From Arenibacter certesii DSM 19833 (lineage in GTDB: Bacteria; Bacteroidota; Bacteroidia; Flavobacteriales; Flavobacteriaceae): 64,000 nt of DNA. The DNA lies in contig NZ_AUCB01000016.1 in assembly GCF_000429545.1 (NCBI RefSeq), forward strand, positions 1 to 64,000, written 5' to 3'. Below are positions 29,147 through 36,721 of the stretch, piece after piece. The notes under the pieces are model-generated. The model did not search any database and had not been told where the DNA came from. It saw nothing but the letters and a program-made list of their open reading frames with translations. Each line of letters opens with the position of its first letter. Position 1 is the stretch's first letter. Both the position numbers and the translations under genes were made by a program.

Positions 29147-30148
29147 TAAATGGAACATTTCATTTAATTTTTTAATCTGTTCTGGTCTCCCCAACACAAT
29201 TATTTTACCTCCAGGTAGAAGCTTTAAATCTGCTTCCGGATTAATAATATACGCACCCGAGGGCTCTATATATCCAATGATAGTACAGCCCGTTTTATTT
29301 CTAAGGTCTAGGTCTCTGATGGAATTATTTTCTAATTTTCCCATAAAGTTATCTATGGAAACCTCTTCTAGATTGGTAGTATGCTCCCCTTCTACAGAAA
29401 GCTTGTCCATAAAAGTAATAAGATCGGGCATAACTACAAGTGAAGCCATATGATCACCTCCAATTTTATCTGGCATTACTACCTTATTGGCACCAGCAAG
29501 TTTCAACTTTTTCTGAGTAGTAACTTGGGCCGCCCTACTGATAATAAACAGGTCTTTATTTAATTGCCTCGCCGAAAGCACTACAAACAGGTTTGCTGCA
29601 TCATCTGGCATAGCCGAGATAAGATATTGAGCCTTTAGTATTCCCGCTTCATGCAAAACCTCATCCTCATTAGCATCCCCTTCCACGTATAAAATATCGC
29701 TACCGAGTTTTTCTATTACCTCCTTGTCCTTTTCCACTACAACGAAAGGTCTTTTATAGGCTCTTAATCGTTCTGCAGCCTGTATACCGTTTCTTCCATA
29801 ACCACATATAATTACGTGATTAGATAAACCCGAAATTTTATTTTGCACCTTTTTTTTCTTTAAAAGTTGTAGTGAATTGCGACTTAAAATATATTCTGTA
29901 ATCACCGAAATAGCGAAGGCAAAAATAAATACGCTAGAAATAATTAAAACAACGGTAAACATTTTGGAAGCAACATCCAATGGCCTTACCTCGGAAAAAC
30001 CCACCGTAGTGACGGTAATTATGGTCATATAAAAGGCATCTACCCATGTATAACCCGATAAAAACCGATACCCCAACACTCCAAATAAAAGCACAAGCAC
30101 TAGCAAGCTAAAGGCCTGATACATTTTGGAACGAAAGAGTTTATTCAT
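29141..30148 (-). CDS. Two-helix potassium channel with RCK (TrkA-N/TrkA-C) domains
   Basis: A 335-residue inner-membrane channel of the MthK/Kch type. Transmembrane helix 1 is at about 11-27, the pore loop carries TVGFSE at 48-53 and helix 2 is at about 62-83. The filter departs from the canonical TVGYGD: Phe replaces Tyr and Ser-Glu replaces Gly-Asp. The RCK domain starts at about 111 with a Rossmann motif (VIICGYGRNGIQAAERL), and a TrkA-C domain occupies about 250-330. RCK domains bind nucleotide or ions and gate the pore. It begins 2 bases after the PspC gene and is part of the DUF2851-PspC-channel unit. Confidence 0.9.
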   Translation of the reverse strand: MNKLFRSKMYQAFSLLVLVLLFGVLGYRFLSGYTWVDAFYMTIITVTTVGFSEVRPLDVASKMFTVVLIISSVFIFAFAISVITEYILSRNSLQLLKKKKVQNKISGLSNHVIICGYGRNGIQAAERLRAYKRPFVVVEKDKEVIEKLGSDILYVEGDANEDEVLHEAGILKAQYLISAMPDDAANLFVVLSARQLNKDLFIISRAAQVTTQKKLKLAGANKVVMPDKIGGDHMASLVVMPDLITFMDKLSVEGEHTTNLEEVSIDNFMGKLENNSIRDLDLRNKTGCTIIGYIEPSGAYIINPEADLKLLPGGKIIVLGRPEQIKKLNEMFHLD

Positions 30149-30150
30149 AT

Positions 30151-30378
30151 TTACAGGTCAAAAACAGAAGTTCTTTTAGTATATACCAGATCTTTTATTC
30201 TTAACCAAAAAGCCATGAAAAGGTAAAGGGCAAAACCAAATCCTAAGGTTACAAAAGTAAGGTAGATAAAAGTGGTTCTTACCACCCTAGTTCTAATTCC
30301 TAAACGCTCTGCGATGCGGCGGCAGACCTCGAATCCCCTTTTCTGAAAATAATAAAGTAACTTATAAAAAATTTTCAT
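30151..30378 (-). CDS. PspC domain protein, short
   Basis: A 75-residue membrane protein with the PspC fold: an amphipathic, arginine-rich start (EVCRRIAERLGIRTRVVRTT) and a transmembrane helix at about 37-60 (FIYLTFVTLGFGFALYLFMA). PspC in enterobacteria senses envelope stress, but stand-alone short PspC proteins of Bacteroidota are uncharacterised. It lies 9 bases after the DUF2851 gene and 2 bases before the K+ channel gene, so the three form an operon. A link between envelope stress and K+ flux would be speculation. Confidence 0.85.
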   Translation of the reverse strand: MKIFYKLLYYFQKRGFEVCRRIAERLGIRTRVVRTTFIYLTFVTLGFGFALYLFMAFWLRIKDLVYTKRTSVFDL

Positions 30379-30387
30379 GATCTAAAA

Positions 30388-31671
30388 TTAGGCTTTTCCC
30401 TTCAATAATCCATGCCCCACTACACATTGCAGACATTTATTTTTAATGCAGTACTCATTATACAACTGTAGTGTGGCCTGACTCTCCAGAGCAGAAGGCA
30501 AGGATACATTTAGTTCTTTAAAATTGTTGATCACATTATTACTTTCCGCCTTTACCTCAGAAATAATTTGCACAACCTCTTCACTTACATCCCTACCCAT
30601 GTGTTTAGAGTAGCCCATTTTAATTGGCAGTATCGTATTTATAATCAAAAGATCTATAAATTTCTTTGTCAACTTTTTAGGATTAGTTCCAGACTCCTTC
30701 CCAAAAGTATAATGGCTGTCCCAATAGGGACTTGCCGCAACAGCAAAGAGTTCATATACCTCTTCCACTGATTTAGCTGCAAGCACCTCACTAAATATAT
30801 TTCTTTGCAAAAAATACAGATTGGCCAATTGAGATAACCTAATGGTTGGAAAATTAGGAGGCCTTAGCTTAAAGAATTGAGGTTTCTGCATATAATTTTC
30901 CGATAAGGGGAATTTAGTTTTTAAAAACTGAAACTCTTTTTTTAACCCATTATAATAGTAATCTCCTTGAATGTCCTCTGACAATAGCCCCGCCACCCCA
31001 AAAAATACACTTTCTAACTGCATCACATTATTTTGAATCTTACGGATCATGGAAAAATCTAACTGTTTTGCAATCTCAAAAAAAGCATCTCCATTGATCT
31101 TTACTCCAAAATTCTTTGTCAACATTATAAAAAACACCCTCTCCCAATCATTCTTCGACTCTTTAAGTAGGTGGTCTACCAAGTTCCATTTCTTTTCCAA
31201 TCGCTCAAAATAGAGTCGCTCCAACCAATTTTCCCAAACTAAAGATGAGGCATTCGAAACCTCATTGCCGCAATTTAGGAACTTCACTTTATGTTGATGG
31301 AACAATTCCTGGTATGCTACCAATACTTGGGGAGGTATATAATCTTTAAGAACCAGCGTAGGGATTGCCGTATTATCCTTTCTATATACATTTACGTCGT
31401 CTTCCCAGACCACGTGTAGAATAACATTATTATAATTGGGATCTTGCTCATGATGGTGGGCGTACCAATCGGAAGACTTTATATGAATTTCCACTGTACC
31501 CGCCCATAGCTGTTCCCCAATCTCAACTTTAGAATTAAAGAAATCTGGACCCGCTAATAAATTATGGCTACCTACCTCAAAAACCTGAACAGGCTCATTG
31601 TTGGAGGTGTAGAGTTTACCCATCCGAAATTTTTGGTACTTCCAGATATAATGCAAAAAATCTTCCCGCAT
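30388..31671 (-). CDS. DUF2851 family protein
   Basis: A 427-residue cytosolic protein characteristic of Bacteroidota. The family's opening (MREDFLHYIWKYQKFRMGKL) and the segment AGPDFFNSKVEIGEQLWAGT with EIHIKSSDWYAHHH match DUF2851. The C-terminus has Cys residues (CIKNKCLQCVVGHGLLKG), which may bind a metal. The function of the family is unknown; the EVGSHNLLAGPDFFNSKVEI region recalls a nuclease-like core, but I cannot confirm it. It heads the unit with PspC and the K+ channel. Confidence 0.88.
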   Translation of the reverse strand: MREDFLHYIWKYQKFRMGKLYTSNNEPVQVFEVGSHNLLAGPDFFNSKVEIGEQLWAGTVEIHIKSSDWYAHHHEQDPNYNNVILHVVWEDDVNVYRKDNTAIPTLVLKDYIPPQVLVAYQELFHQHKVKFLNCGNEVSNASSLVWENWLERLYFERLEKKWNLVDHLLKESKNDWERVFFIMLTKNFGVKINGDAFFEIAKQLDFSMIRKIQNNVMQLESVFFGVAGLLSEDIQGDYYYNGLKKEFQFLKTKFPLSENYMQKPQFFKLRPPNFPTIRLSQLANLYFLQRNIFSEVLAAKSVEEVYELFAVAASPYWDSHYTFGKESGTNPKKLTKKFIDLLIINTILPIKMGYSKHMGRDVSEEVVQIISEVKAESNNVINNFKELNVSLPSALESQATLQLYNEYCIKNKCLQCVVGHGLLKGKA

Positions 31672-31970
31672 AATCCAAAGTAAGAAAATTATTCGAGTTT
31701 TTCTGCATTGATCACGATTATCATCTCAATGCGAAAGGGAAGAACCAATGCACAGGCTTATTAATTACCTCTAAATAGGGCCGTGGCCCATTGGACCGAA
31801 ACTACAGATACACTCCAACGTCCTCCAGAACGGAATAGGCTGCTAAATGCAGGGCATTCATATCCGATTAAGCAGGTAACAGCCACATCGCCCCACTATA
31901 AAACAGCAACAATTCTATTTTATAAATGAGCAATATGTGCTATTTGCTTATGAAATTATAAAATCCAAAG
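31672..31970. other. Intergenic region with a short remnant frame
   Basis: The 299 bases between DUF2851 and rhodanese genes contain no complete gene. The middle (about 31,775-31,900) is richer in G and C than other spacers here. The minus strand holds a stop-to-stop stretch of about 31 codons (with CPAFSSLFRSGGRWSVSVVS). A gggcc-gt-ggccc inverted repeat lies near 31,780. It may be an intergenic repeat or decayed sequence; I cannot tell. Confidence 0.3.
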
Positions 31971-32285
31971 CTAGTCCTCAAGAATCTCGCCTTGCCAGTT
32001 CATTATACCACCTTCTAGGTTGTAAGCATTTTCAATGCCCAATTTATTCATAAGGGCACATGCCTGACCACTTCGTTGCCCAGACCTACAATAAACATAG
32101 TAATTCTTGGACTTATCCAATTTCTCCAATTCGGTAATAAACTCCTGCCCCATACGGATATCCAGGTTTGTCATATTGGGAATATACCCTTCTTCCACCT
32201 CTTCTGGTGTTCTAACGTCCAAGATAAAAGCATTCTGATCGCTTTCTAATTGGGCACTCCATTCTTCTTGAGATAAATCTGCCAT
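31971..32285 (-). CDS. Rhodanese-like domain protein
   Basis: A 104-residue single-domain rhodanese with no signal peptide. The catalytic Cys66 lies in the active-site loop YCRSGQRSGQA, and the domain start reads FILDVRTPEEVEEGYIPN. Such proteins carry persulfide sulfur for sulfurtransfer or redox signalling. It is transcribed alone; on the minus strand a TTG, 17-base spacer and TATTTTTG (32333-32306) form a plausible promoter about 20 bases upstream of the ATG. Confidence 0.93.
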   Translation of the reverse strand: MADLSQEEWSAQLESDQNAFILDVRTPEEVEEGYIPNMTNLDIRMGQEFITELEKLDKSKNYYVYCRSGQRSGQACALMNKLGIENAYNLEGGIMNWQGEILED

Positions 32286-32305
32286 ATCATTCTAGTTTAA
32301 GTTTT

Positions 32306-32333
32306 CAAAAATAAGACTTTTAGTAAACTCCAA
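32306..32333 (-). promoter_or_regulatory. Putative promoter of the rhodanese gene
   Basis: Minus-strand TTG (32333-32331), 17-base spacer and TATTTTTG (32313-32306). The -7 box ends 21 bases before the ATG. Confidence 0.5.
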
Positions 32334-32444
32334 GTACTAATTTAACCTAAGGTTTTCTGAAAAATGAGCCCATTAAAAATTCCCCACACCCGTTTTTAAC
32401 AAAATTTTAATATTGAAAAATACTGGATTTCCAAAAACACGCCA

Positions 32445-32471
32445 TACATTTGTATATACAATTGTTGTATA
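32445..32471 (+). promoter_or_regulatory. MarR-type promoter and palindromic operator
   Basis: A -7 box TACATTTG (32445-32452) is followed by the perfect inverted repeat TATACAA-TTG-TTGTATA (32455-32471), which ends 3 bases before the marR-type ATG. The repeat resembles the TACAAtt..aaTTGTA operators of OhrR-like MarR proteins. An operator lying at the start of transcription suggests autorepression. The repeat is seen; binding by the adjacent regulator is inferred. Confidence 0.7.
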
Positions 32472-32474
32472 GAC

Positions 32475-32921
32475 ATGGATGTAGAAAAAATCATAAAAAC
32501 CGATAAACCGATTCCTATAGAAAGTAGGACGCTAATTCATATTAGCCTTGTACAAAACAAGATTAATGAGATAATGGCGCAGGCGATTAAACCCTTCGAC
32601 ATTTCCTTGCAGCAGTTTAATGTACTTAGGATATTAAGGGGACAAAAAGGGAAGCCTGCAAATCTGTCTACGCTAAATGAAAGAATGGTTACCAAAATGA
32701 GCAACACAACCAGACTTGTAGACAAATTGATTCTAAAGGATTATGTAAATCGAAAAGTTTGCCCGAGCAATAGGCGGAAAATAGAAATTACTATTACTCC
32801 TAAAGGTGAGGCAGATCTATTAAAAATTGATAAGAACATTATTGAAGCGGAAAGAGAAATAGTCCAAAATTTTAACCTTCAAGAACTAGAGGAATTAAAC
32901 AGACTCTTGGACAAGTTTTAA
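32475..32921 (+). CDS. MarR family transcriptional regulator
   Basis: A 148-residue winged-helix regulator. The recognition region (NLSTLNERMVTKMSNTTRLV) and the wing (KDYVNRKVCPSNRRKIEITI) match the MarR fold, with dimerisation helices at both ends. The only Cys is at about residue 97 in the wing, so one-Cys redox sensing is possible but it is not at the usual OhrR position. It precedes a nitroreductase and a YceI gene on the same strand (spacers 37 and 34 bases), a grouping common in Flavobacteriia. A palindrome lies just before its start. Confidence 0.93.
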   Translation: MDVEKIIKTDKPIPIESRTLIHISLVQNKINEIMAQAIKPFDISLQQFNVLRILRGQKGKPANLSTLNERMVTKMSNTTRLVDKLILKDYVNRKVCPSNRRKIEITITPKGEADLLKIDKNIIEAEREIVQNFNLQELEELNRLLDKF

Positions 32922-32958
32922 AAATAAAGACTAAAAATCGTATACCTATATATTAAAG

Positions 32959-33591
32959 ATGAGCAACTACTTAGATAACTTAAACTGGCGATATGCCACC
33001 AAAAAATTTGATACTACGAAAAAAGTATCACCAGAAAAATTAGAAAGCTTATTAGATGCTATATCCTTAAGTGCCTCCTCTTACGGGTTACAGCCTTATG
33101 AAATCTTTGTAATTGAAGATAAAGCGGTGAGGGAAAAACTAAAACCTGCTGCATGGGGCCAAGCTCAGATCACTGATTCATCGCATGTTATTGTATTAGC
33201 ACATCAATCTACTTTTGGCGAAGAACTAGTAGATAATTATTTAGAGAAAGTCAGTGCCACCCGTAATATTCCTCTTAAAGATTTAGGGGGTTATGCTGAC
33301 TTTATGAAATCTAAATTGGTAACACTTCCCGAGTCTGAAAAAGCTTCTTGGACAGCTAGACAAGCATATCTTGCTCTGGGAAATCTATTGTCAGCAGCGG
33401 CAGATCTTAAAATAGATAGCTGCCCGATGGAAGGATTTGACGCTCCAGATGTAAATGAAATCCTTGGACTTACTGAAAAGGGTTTAAACGCCGCGGTGTT
33501 GGTAGCCATAGGCCATAGATCTGAAGAAGATACCACCCAACACAATAAAAAAGTACGAAAGCCTAAAAAAGAATTAATTACCCACATATAA
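32959..33591 (+). CDS. NAD(P)H-dependent nitroreductase-family oxidoreductase
   Basis: A 210-residue FMN enzyme of the NfsB group. The FMN-binding Arg/Lys region is in LNWRYATKKFDTTKKVSPEK, the SLSASSYGLQPYEIFVIEDK segment contributes to the flavin and substrate pocket, and the C-terminal GLNAAVLVAIGHRSEEDTTQ motif is typical. Substrates are likely quinones or nitro compounds; the natural substrate is unknown. It lies between the MarR regulator and YceI in an apparent three-gene operon. Confidence 0.92.
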   Translation: MSNYLDNLNWRYATKKFDTTKKVSPEKLESLLDAISLSASSYGLQPYEIFVIEDKAVREKLKPAAWGQAQITDSSHVIVLAHQSTFGEELVDNYLEKVSATRNIPLKDLGGYADFMKSKLVTLPESEKASWTARQAYLALGNLLSAAADLKIDSCPMEGFDAPDVNEILGLTEKGLNAAVLVAIGHRSEEDTTQHNKKVRKPKKELITHI

Positions 33592-33625
33592 ATTAAATAT
33601 AAACACAAAAACAAATAGTTGAATT

Positions 33626-34204
33626 ATGAGAAAAATTGCATTAACATTAGTATTGGCCGTAGTTACAGGTTTCACAGCAACTGCTTCTAACCCAGTAGAA
33701 AACGATAAAAAAGAGGTGAAAGTATCAGAAAGTACCGTAACCTGGAAAGGATATAAAGTTACTGGATCACATTATGGAGTTATTGACCTAAAAGACGGTG
33801 CTTTAACTTTTAACAATGATCAACTTACCGGAGGTGAATTTGTTGTAGACATGACTACCTTGGTTTCTCATGACTTAGAAGGAGAATATAAAGGAAAATT
33901 AGAGGGACATTTAAAATCGGACGATTTCTTTGGAGTAGATAAACATGCAACCTCTAAATTAGTTTTTACAAAAGTTACTCCAACTGGAAAGAACTCCTAT
34001 GAAGTAATTGGCAACCTTACCATCAAAGGAAAAACCAACCCAATTACTTTTAACATGTCCGTATACGGGAGCAAGGCTACAGCCACATTGAAAGTAGACC
34101 GCTCTTTATATGATGTTAAATACGGATCTGGTAGTTTCTTTGATAATTTAGGAGACAAAACTATCTATGACGAATTTGATCTAGTGGTAGATCTCGTATT
34201 CTAA
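33626..34204 (+). CDS. YceI family periplasmic lipid-binding protein
   Basis: A 192-residue exported protein with a signal peptide of about 20 residues (MRKIALTLVLAVVTGFTATA). The lipocalin-like beta-barrel is recognisable from STVTWKGYKVTGSHYGVIDL, LTGGEFVVDMTTLV and SLYDVKYGSGSFFDNLGDKT. YceI proteins bind isoprenoid or fatty-acid ligands in the periplasm; the exact ligand is unknown. It closes the MarR-nitroreductase-YceI unit and is followed by an intrinsic terminator at 34224-34249. Confidence 0.93.
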   Translation: MRKIALTLVLAVVTGFTATASNPVENDKKEVKVSESTVTWKGYKVTGSHYGVIDLKDGALTFNNDQLTGGEFVVDMTTLVSHDLEGEYKGKLEGHLKSDDFFGVDKHATSKLVFTKVTPTGKNSYEVIGNLTIKGKTNPITFNMSVYGSKATATLKVDRSLYDVKYGSGSFFDNLGDKTIYDEFDLVVDLVF

Positions 34205-34223
34205 GAAAATGGTTCCATTGTTT

Positions 34224-34249
34224 AAAACCTCACATTTGTGGGGTTTTTT
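34224..34249 (+). terminator. Intrinsic terminator of the MarR-YceI unit
   Basis: AAAACCTCAC (34224-34233) pairs with GTGGGGTTTT (34238-34247) with one G-U and a 4-base loop, followed by further T. Confidence 0.85.
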
Positions 34250-34270
34250 ATTTTTTACGTAACACATCGT

Positions 34271-34300
34271 TTGTAGTTTTAAAATTCATTCCTATATTTG
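34271..34300 (+). promoter_or_regulatory. Promoter of the trp operon
   Basis: TTG (34271-34273), a 19-base spacer and TATATTTG (34293-34300) fit the Bacteroidota consensus fully. Transcription should begin close to 34307, only a few bases before the leader peptide ATG at 34309, so the leader is nearly leaderless. Confidence 0.8.
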
Positions 34301-34308
34301 GCTACACA

Positions 34309-34365
34309 ATGAAAAACTCTATATCAAATACTTGGTGGTGGATCAACTTACGAAAAACATCGTGA
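34309..34365 (+). CDS. trpL: trp operon leader peptide (WWW)
   Basis: An 18-codon frame encoding MKNSISNTWWWINLRKTS and ending in TGA. Three consecutive Trp codons (34333-34341) are improbable by chance. The gene lies between a consensus promoter and an intrinsic terminator upstream of trpE. The Trp codons, terminator and operon are seen; attenuation by ribosome stalling is inferred from the established enterobacterial mechanism. The peptide is too short for standard gene finders. Confidence 0.92.
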   Translation: MKNSISNTWWWINLRKTS

Positions 34366-34393
34366 GAAGAGCACTATTGTAGTATAACTATAT

Positions 34394-34426
34394 AAAAAGG
34401 CTTGTCATCACGACAAGCCTTTTTTT
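34394..34426 (+). terminator. Attenuator terminator before trpE
   Basis: AAAAAGGCTTGTC (34394-34406) pairs perfectly with GACAAGCCTTTTT (34412-34424) around a 5-base loop and is followed by T. Its loop and right arm contain TCACGA (34408-34413), complementary to TCGTGA (34360-34365) over the leader stop, a possible antiterminator pairing of 6 bases. Confidence 0.92.
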
Positions 34427-34481
34427 CGTTTATCAAATAAGTAAAAACACCAAGTTGTAGGAAAGAATTAAAAGATTTAAA

Positions 34482-35879
34482 ATGAAATATCCTTTAGAAT
34501 CACACCATAAGAAGATCCTTGCAGACACTATTACTCCTGTTAGTGTATATTTAAAAATAAGGGACCGATTTCCAAATAGCATTTTATTGGAAAGTAGCGA
34601 CTATCATGCTAATGATAATAGTTTCTCTTATATCTGTTGCAATCCAATTGCTTCCATTACACTGGAGAATGAGGTAATGGTGCAACAATTCCCAGATGGT
34701 ACTACAGAAGAGACCGCAGTAAACAAGGATACAGATATCCCTAACCTTCTACACCAATTTAGTCAAAGGTTCCAAACTTCTGACAACAATTTTAAGTTTA
34801 TAAATAATGGGCTTTTTGGATATATGGCGTATGATGCGGTTAGGTATTTTGAAGACATTACCATATCCAAAAAAGACAACAGCGTTGCGATCCCAGATAT
34901 CTATTATGCCGTATATAGCAATATAGTGGCCATTAACCACTTTAAAAACGAGGCCTATATTTTTGCACATTGTTACCAATCTGAAAATAACATTCCAGAG
35001 ATTGAGCAAATCCTAAGTGCTAAAAACTTTGCCTCTTATAATTTTAGTAAGAGTGGTAATCCAGTTTCTAATATAGAAGACCACGAATATAAAGAGCAAG
35101 TGACATTGGCAAAGCAACATTGCCATAGGGGAGATGTTTTTCAATTGGTATTGTCAAAGCGATTTTCTCAAGAATTTAAAGGAGACGAATTTAATGTTTA
35201 CCGAGCATTACGTTCCATAAACCCTTCGCCCTATTTGTTCTATTTTGACTATGGCGATTTTAAAATATTTGGAAGTTCGCCCGAAGCACAATTAATCGTT
35301 AAGGATGGTAAGGCCGAGATACATCCTATTGCCGGCACCTTTAAACGGACTGGAAACGACGAACAAGATGCAGAATTAGCTAAGAGATTAAAGGTAGATG
35401 ATAAGGAGAATAGTGAACATGTAATGTTAGTTGACCTTGCTAGAAACGACCTAAGTAGAAATGGAAGCATGGTAAAAGTGGAGAATTATAGGGAGGTTCA
35501 ATTTTTCTCCCACGTAATCCATCTGGTATCAAAGGTATCCGGCCAAAAGAAACCAGAGGTATCTACCATGAAAGTAGTGGCAGATACCTTTCCTGCAGGT
35601 ACCCTAAGTGGCGCTCCTAAACACATGGCCATGCAATTGATAGAAAAATATGAGAAGACCAACCGAGGCTATTATGGAGGAGCAATCGGATTTATGGACT
35701 TTAACGGCAATTTCAATCACGCTATAATGATCCGCACCTTTTTAAGCAAAAACCATCAATTACATTATCAGGCGGGAGCAGGACTGGTAGCCGCCTCGGA
35801 TCCTGAAAATGAACTACAGGAAACCTATAATAAATTAGGTGCGCTTACTAAAGCATTAGAAATAGCAGAATCCATATAA
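34482..35879 (+). CDS. trpE: Anthranilate synthase component I
   Basis: A 465-residue enzyme that makes anthranilate from chorismate and ammonia, the first committed step of Trp synthesis. The N-terminal LLES motif (FPNSILLESSDYH, about 35) binds Trp for feedback inhibition. The catalytic domain shows HPIAGTFKRTGND, LVDLARNDLSRNG, and TFPAGTLSGAPK near the C-terminal third. The length is near the lower end for TrpE. It is the first structural gene after the attenuator, starting at the ATG at 34482. Confidence 0.97.
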   Translation: MKYPLESHHKKILADTITPVSVYLKIRDRFPNSILLESSDYHANDNSFSYICCNPIASITLENEVMVQQFPDGTTEETAVNKDTDIPNLLHQFSQRFQTSDNNFKFINNGLFGYMAYDAVRYFEDITISKKDNSVAIPDIYYAVYSNIVAINHFKNEAYIFAHCYQSENNIPEIEQILSAKNFASYNFSKSGNPVSNIEDHEYKEQVTLAKQHCHRGDVFQLVLSKRFSQEFKGDEFNVYRALRSINPSPYLFYFDYGDFKIFGSSPEAQLIVKDGKAEIHPIAGTFKRTGNDEQDAELAKRLKVDDKENSEHVMLVDLARNDLSRNGSMVKVENYREVQFFSHVIHLVSKVSGQKKPEVSTMKVVADTFPAGTLSGAPKHMAMQLIEKYEKTNRGYYGGAIGFMDFNGNFNHAIMIRTFLSKNHQLHYQAGAGLVAASDPENELQETYNKLGALTKALEIAESI

Positions 35880-35955
35880 CGCCGTTGACGGAATTATATA
35901 GATCCAAAGTAGGAAGACGTAAAATCAACAAGAAATAGAACAATATTCGATACAG

Positions 35956-36570
35956 ATGGATAATAATCAACATAAAACAAAGACAAGTTCCTCTCAGGGG
36001 ACACCTAAAGGAGCCATCCTTGTCATAGATAATTACGATAGTTTTACCTATAACTTGGTACATTATCTGGAAGATTTAGACTGTGAAGTGGTTGTAAGGA
36101 GAAATGACCAAATAACCCTTGATGAAGTGGATGCCTTTGATAAAATTGTTTTATCCCCAGGTCCTGGTATACCAGATGAGGCCGGATTATTAAAAGCTAT
36201 TATTACCCAATATGCCCCAACCAAAAGTATTTTTGGTGTGTGTTTGGGGCAACAGGCCATAGCCGAGGTTTTTGGTGGTACCTTAATCAACTTAGATCAA
36301 GTATTCCATGGTGTAGCTACTAAAATTAAAGTGGTAGAAGACGATGCACTTTTTGCAGGGTTACCTAAGGAACTTGAAGTGGGCCGTTACCATTCGTGGG
36401 TGGTAGATCCGAAACTTCCAGAAGTCTTGATAGCCACCTCCTACGACGAAAACGGGCAGGTAATGTCCTTACACCATACAAGCTATGACGTGAGTGCCGT
36501 TCAATTTCATCCAGAATCGGTACTTACCCCTATGGGTAAAGAGATACTAAGAAATTGGGTCAGGAATTAG
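35956..36570 (+). CDS. trpG: Anthranilate synthase component II (glutamine amidotransferase)
   Basis: A 204-residue class I amidotransferase that supplies ammonia to TrpE. The catalytic Cys is in GVCLGQQAIAEVFGG (about 95), and the His-Glu pair lies in VQFHPESVLTPMG near the C-terminus. About 18 residues (MDNNQHKTKTSSSQG...) precede the conserved ILVIDNYDSFTYNLVHYLE; no closer ATG exists, so a disordered N-terminal extension seems real. It is followed by a heptanucleotide tandem repeat. Confidence 0.95.
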   Translation: MDNNQHKTKTSSSQGTPKGAILVIDNYDSFTYNLVHYLEDLDCEVVVRRNDQITLDEVDAFDKIVLSPGPGIPDEAGLLKAIITQYAPTKSIFGVCLGQQAIAEVFGGTLINLDQVFHGVATKIKVVEDDALFAGLPKELEVGRYHSWVVDPKLPEVLIATSYDENGQVMSLHHTSYDVSAVQFHPESVLTPMGKEILRNWVRN

Positions 36571-36580
36571 TAGGAGGTAT

Positions 36581-36636
36581 GTAGTGAGTAGTGAGTAGTG
36601 AGTAGTGAGTAGTGAGTAGTGAGTAGTGAGTAGTGA
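36581..36636 (+). repeat. Tandem heptanucleotide repeat, 8 perfect copies
   Basis: Eight consecutive perfect copies of GTAGTGA fill 56 bases in the trpG-trpD spacer. A related sequence recurs as an inverted pair in the trpF-trpB spacer. It is too short and simple to be CRISPR. Copy number probably varies by slippage. Confidence 0.97.
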
Positions 36637-36721
36637 TATTAATAAAATTTGAGGTAAATACAGGGAATAGTAACGGTTTAATCTGAATTATATATCCTGG
36701 TCCCTAAATAGTAAACATGAA

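Noticed and set aside
36581-36636. Possible CRISPR array
   Set aside because: The unit is only 7 bases with no spacers; it is a simple tandem repeat.
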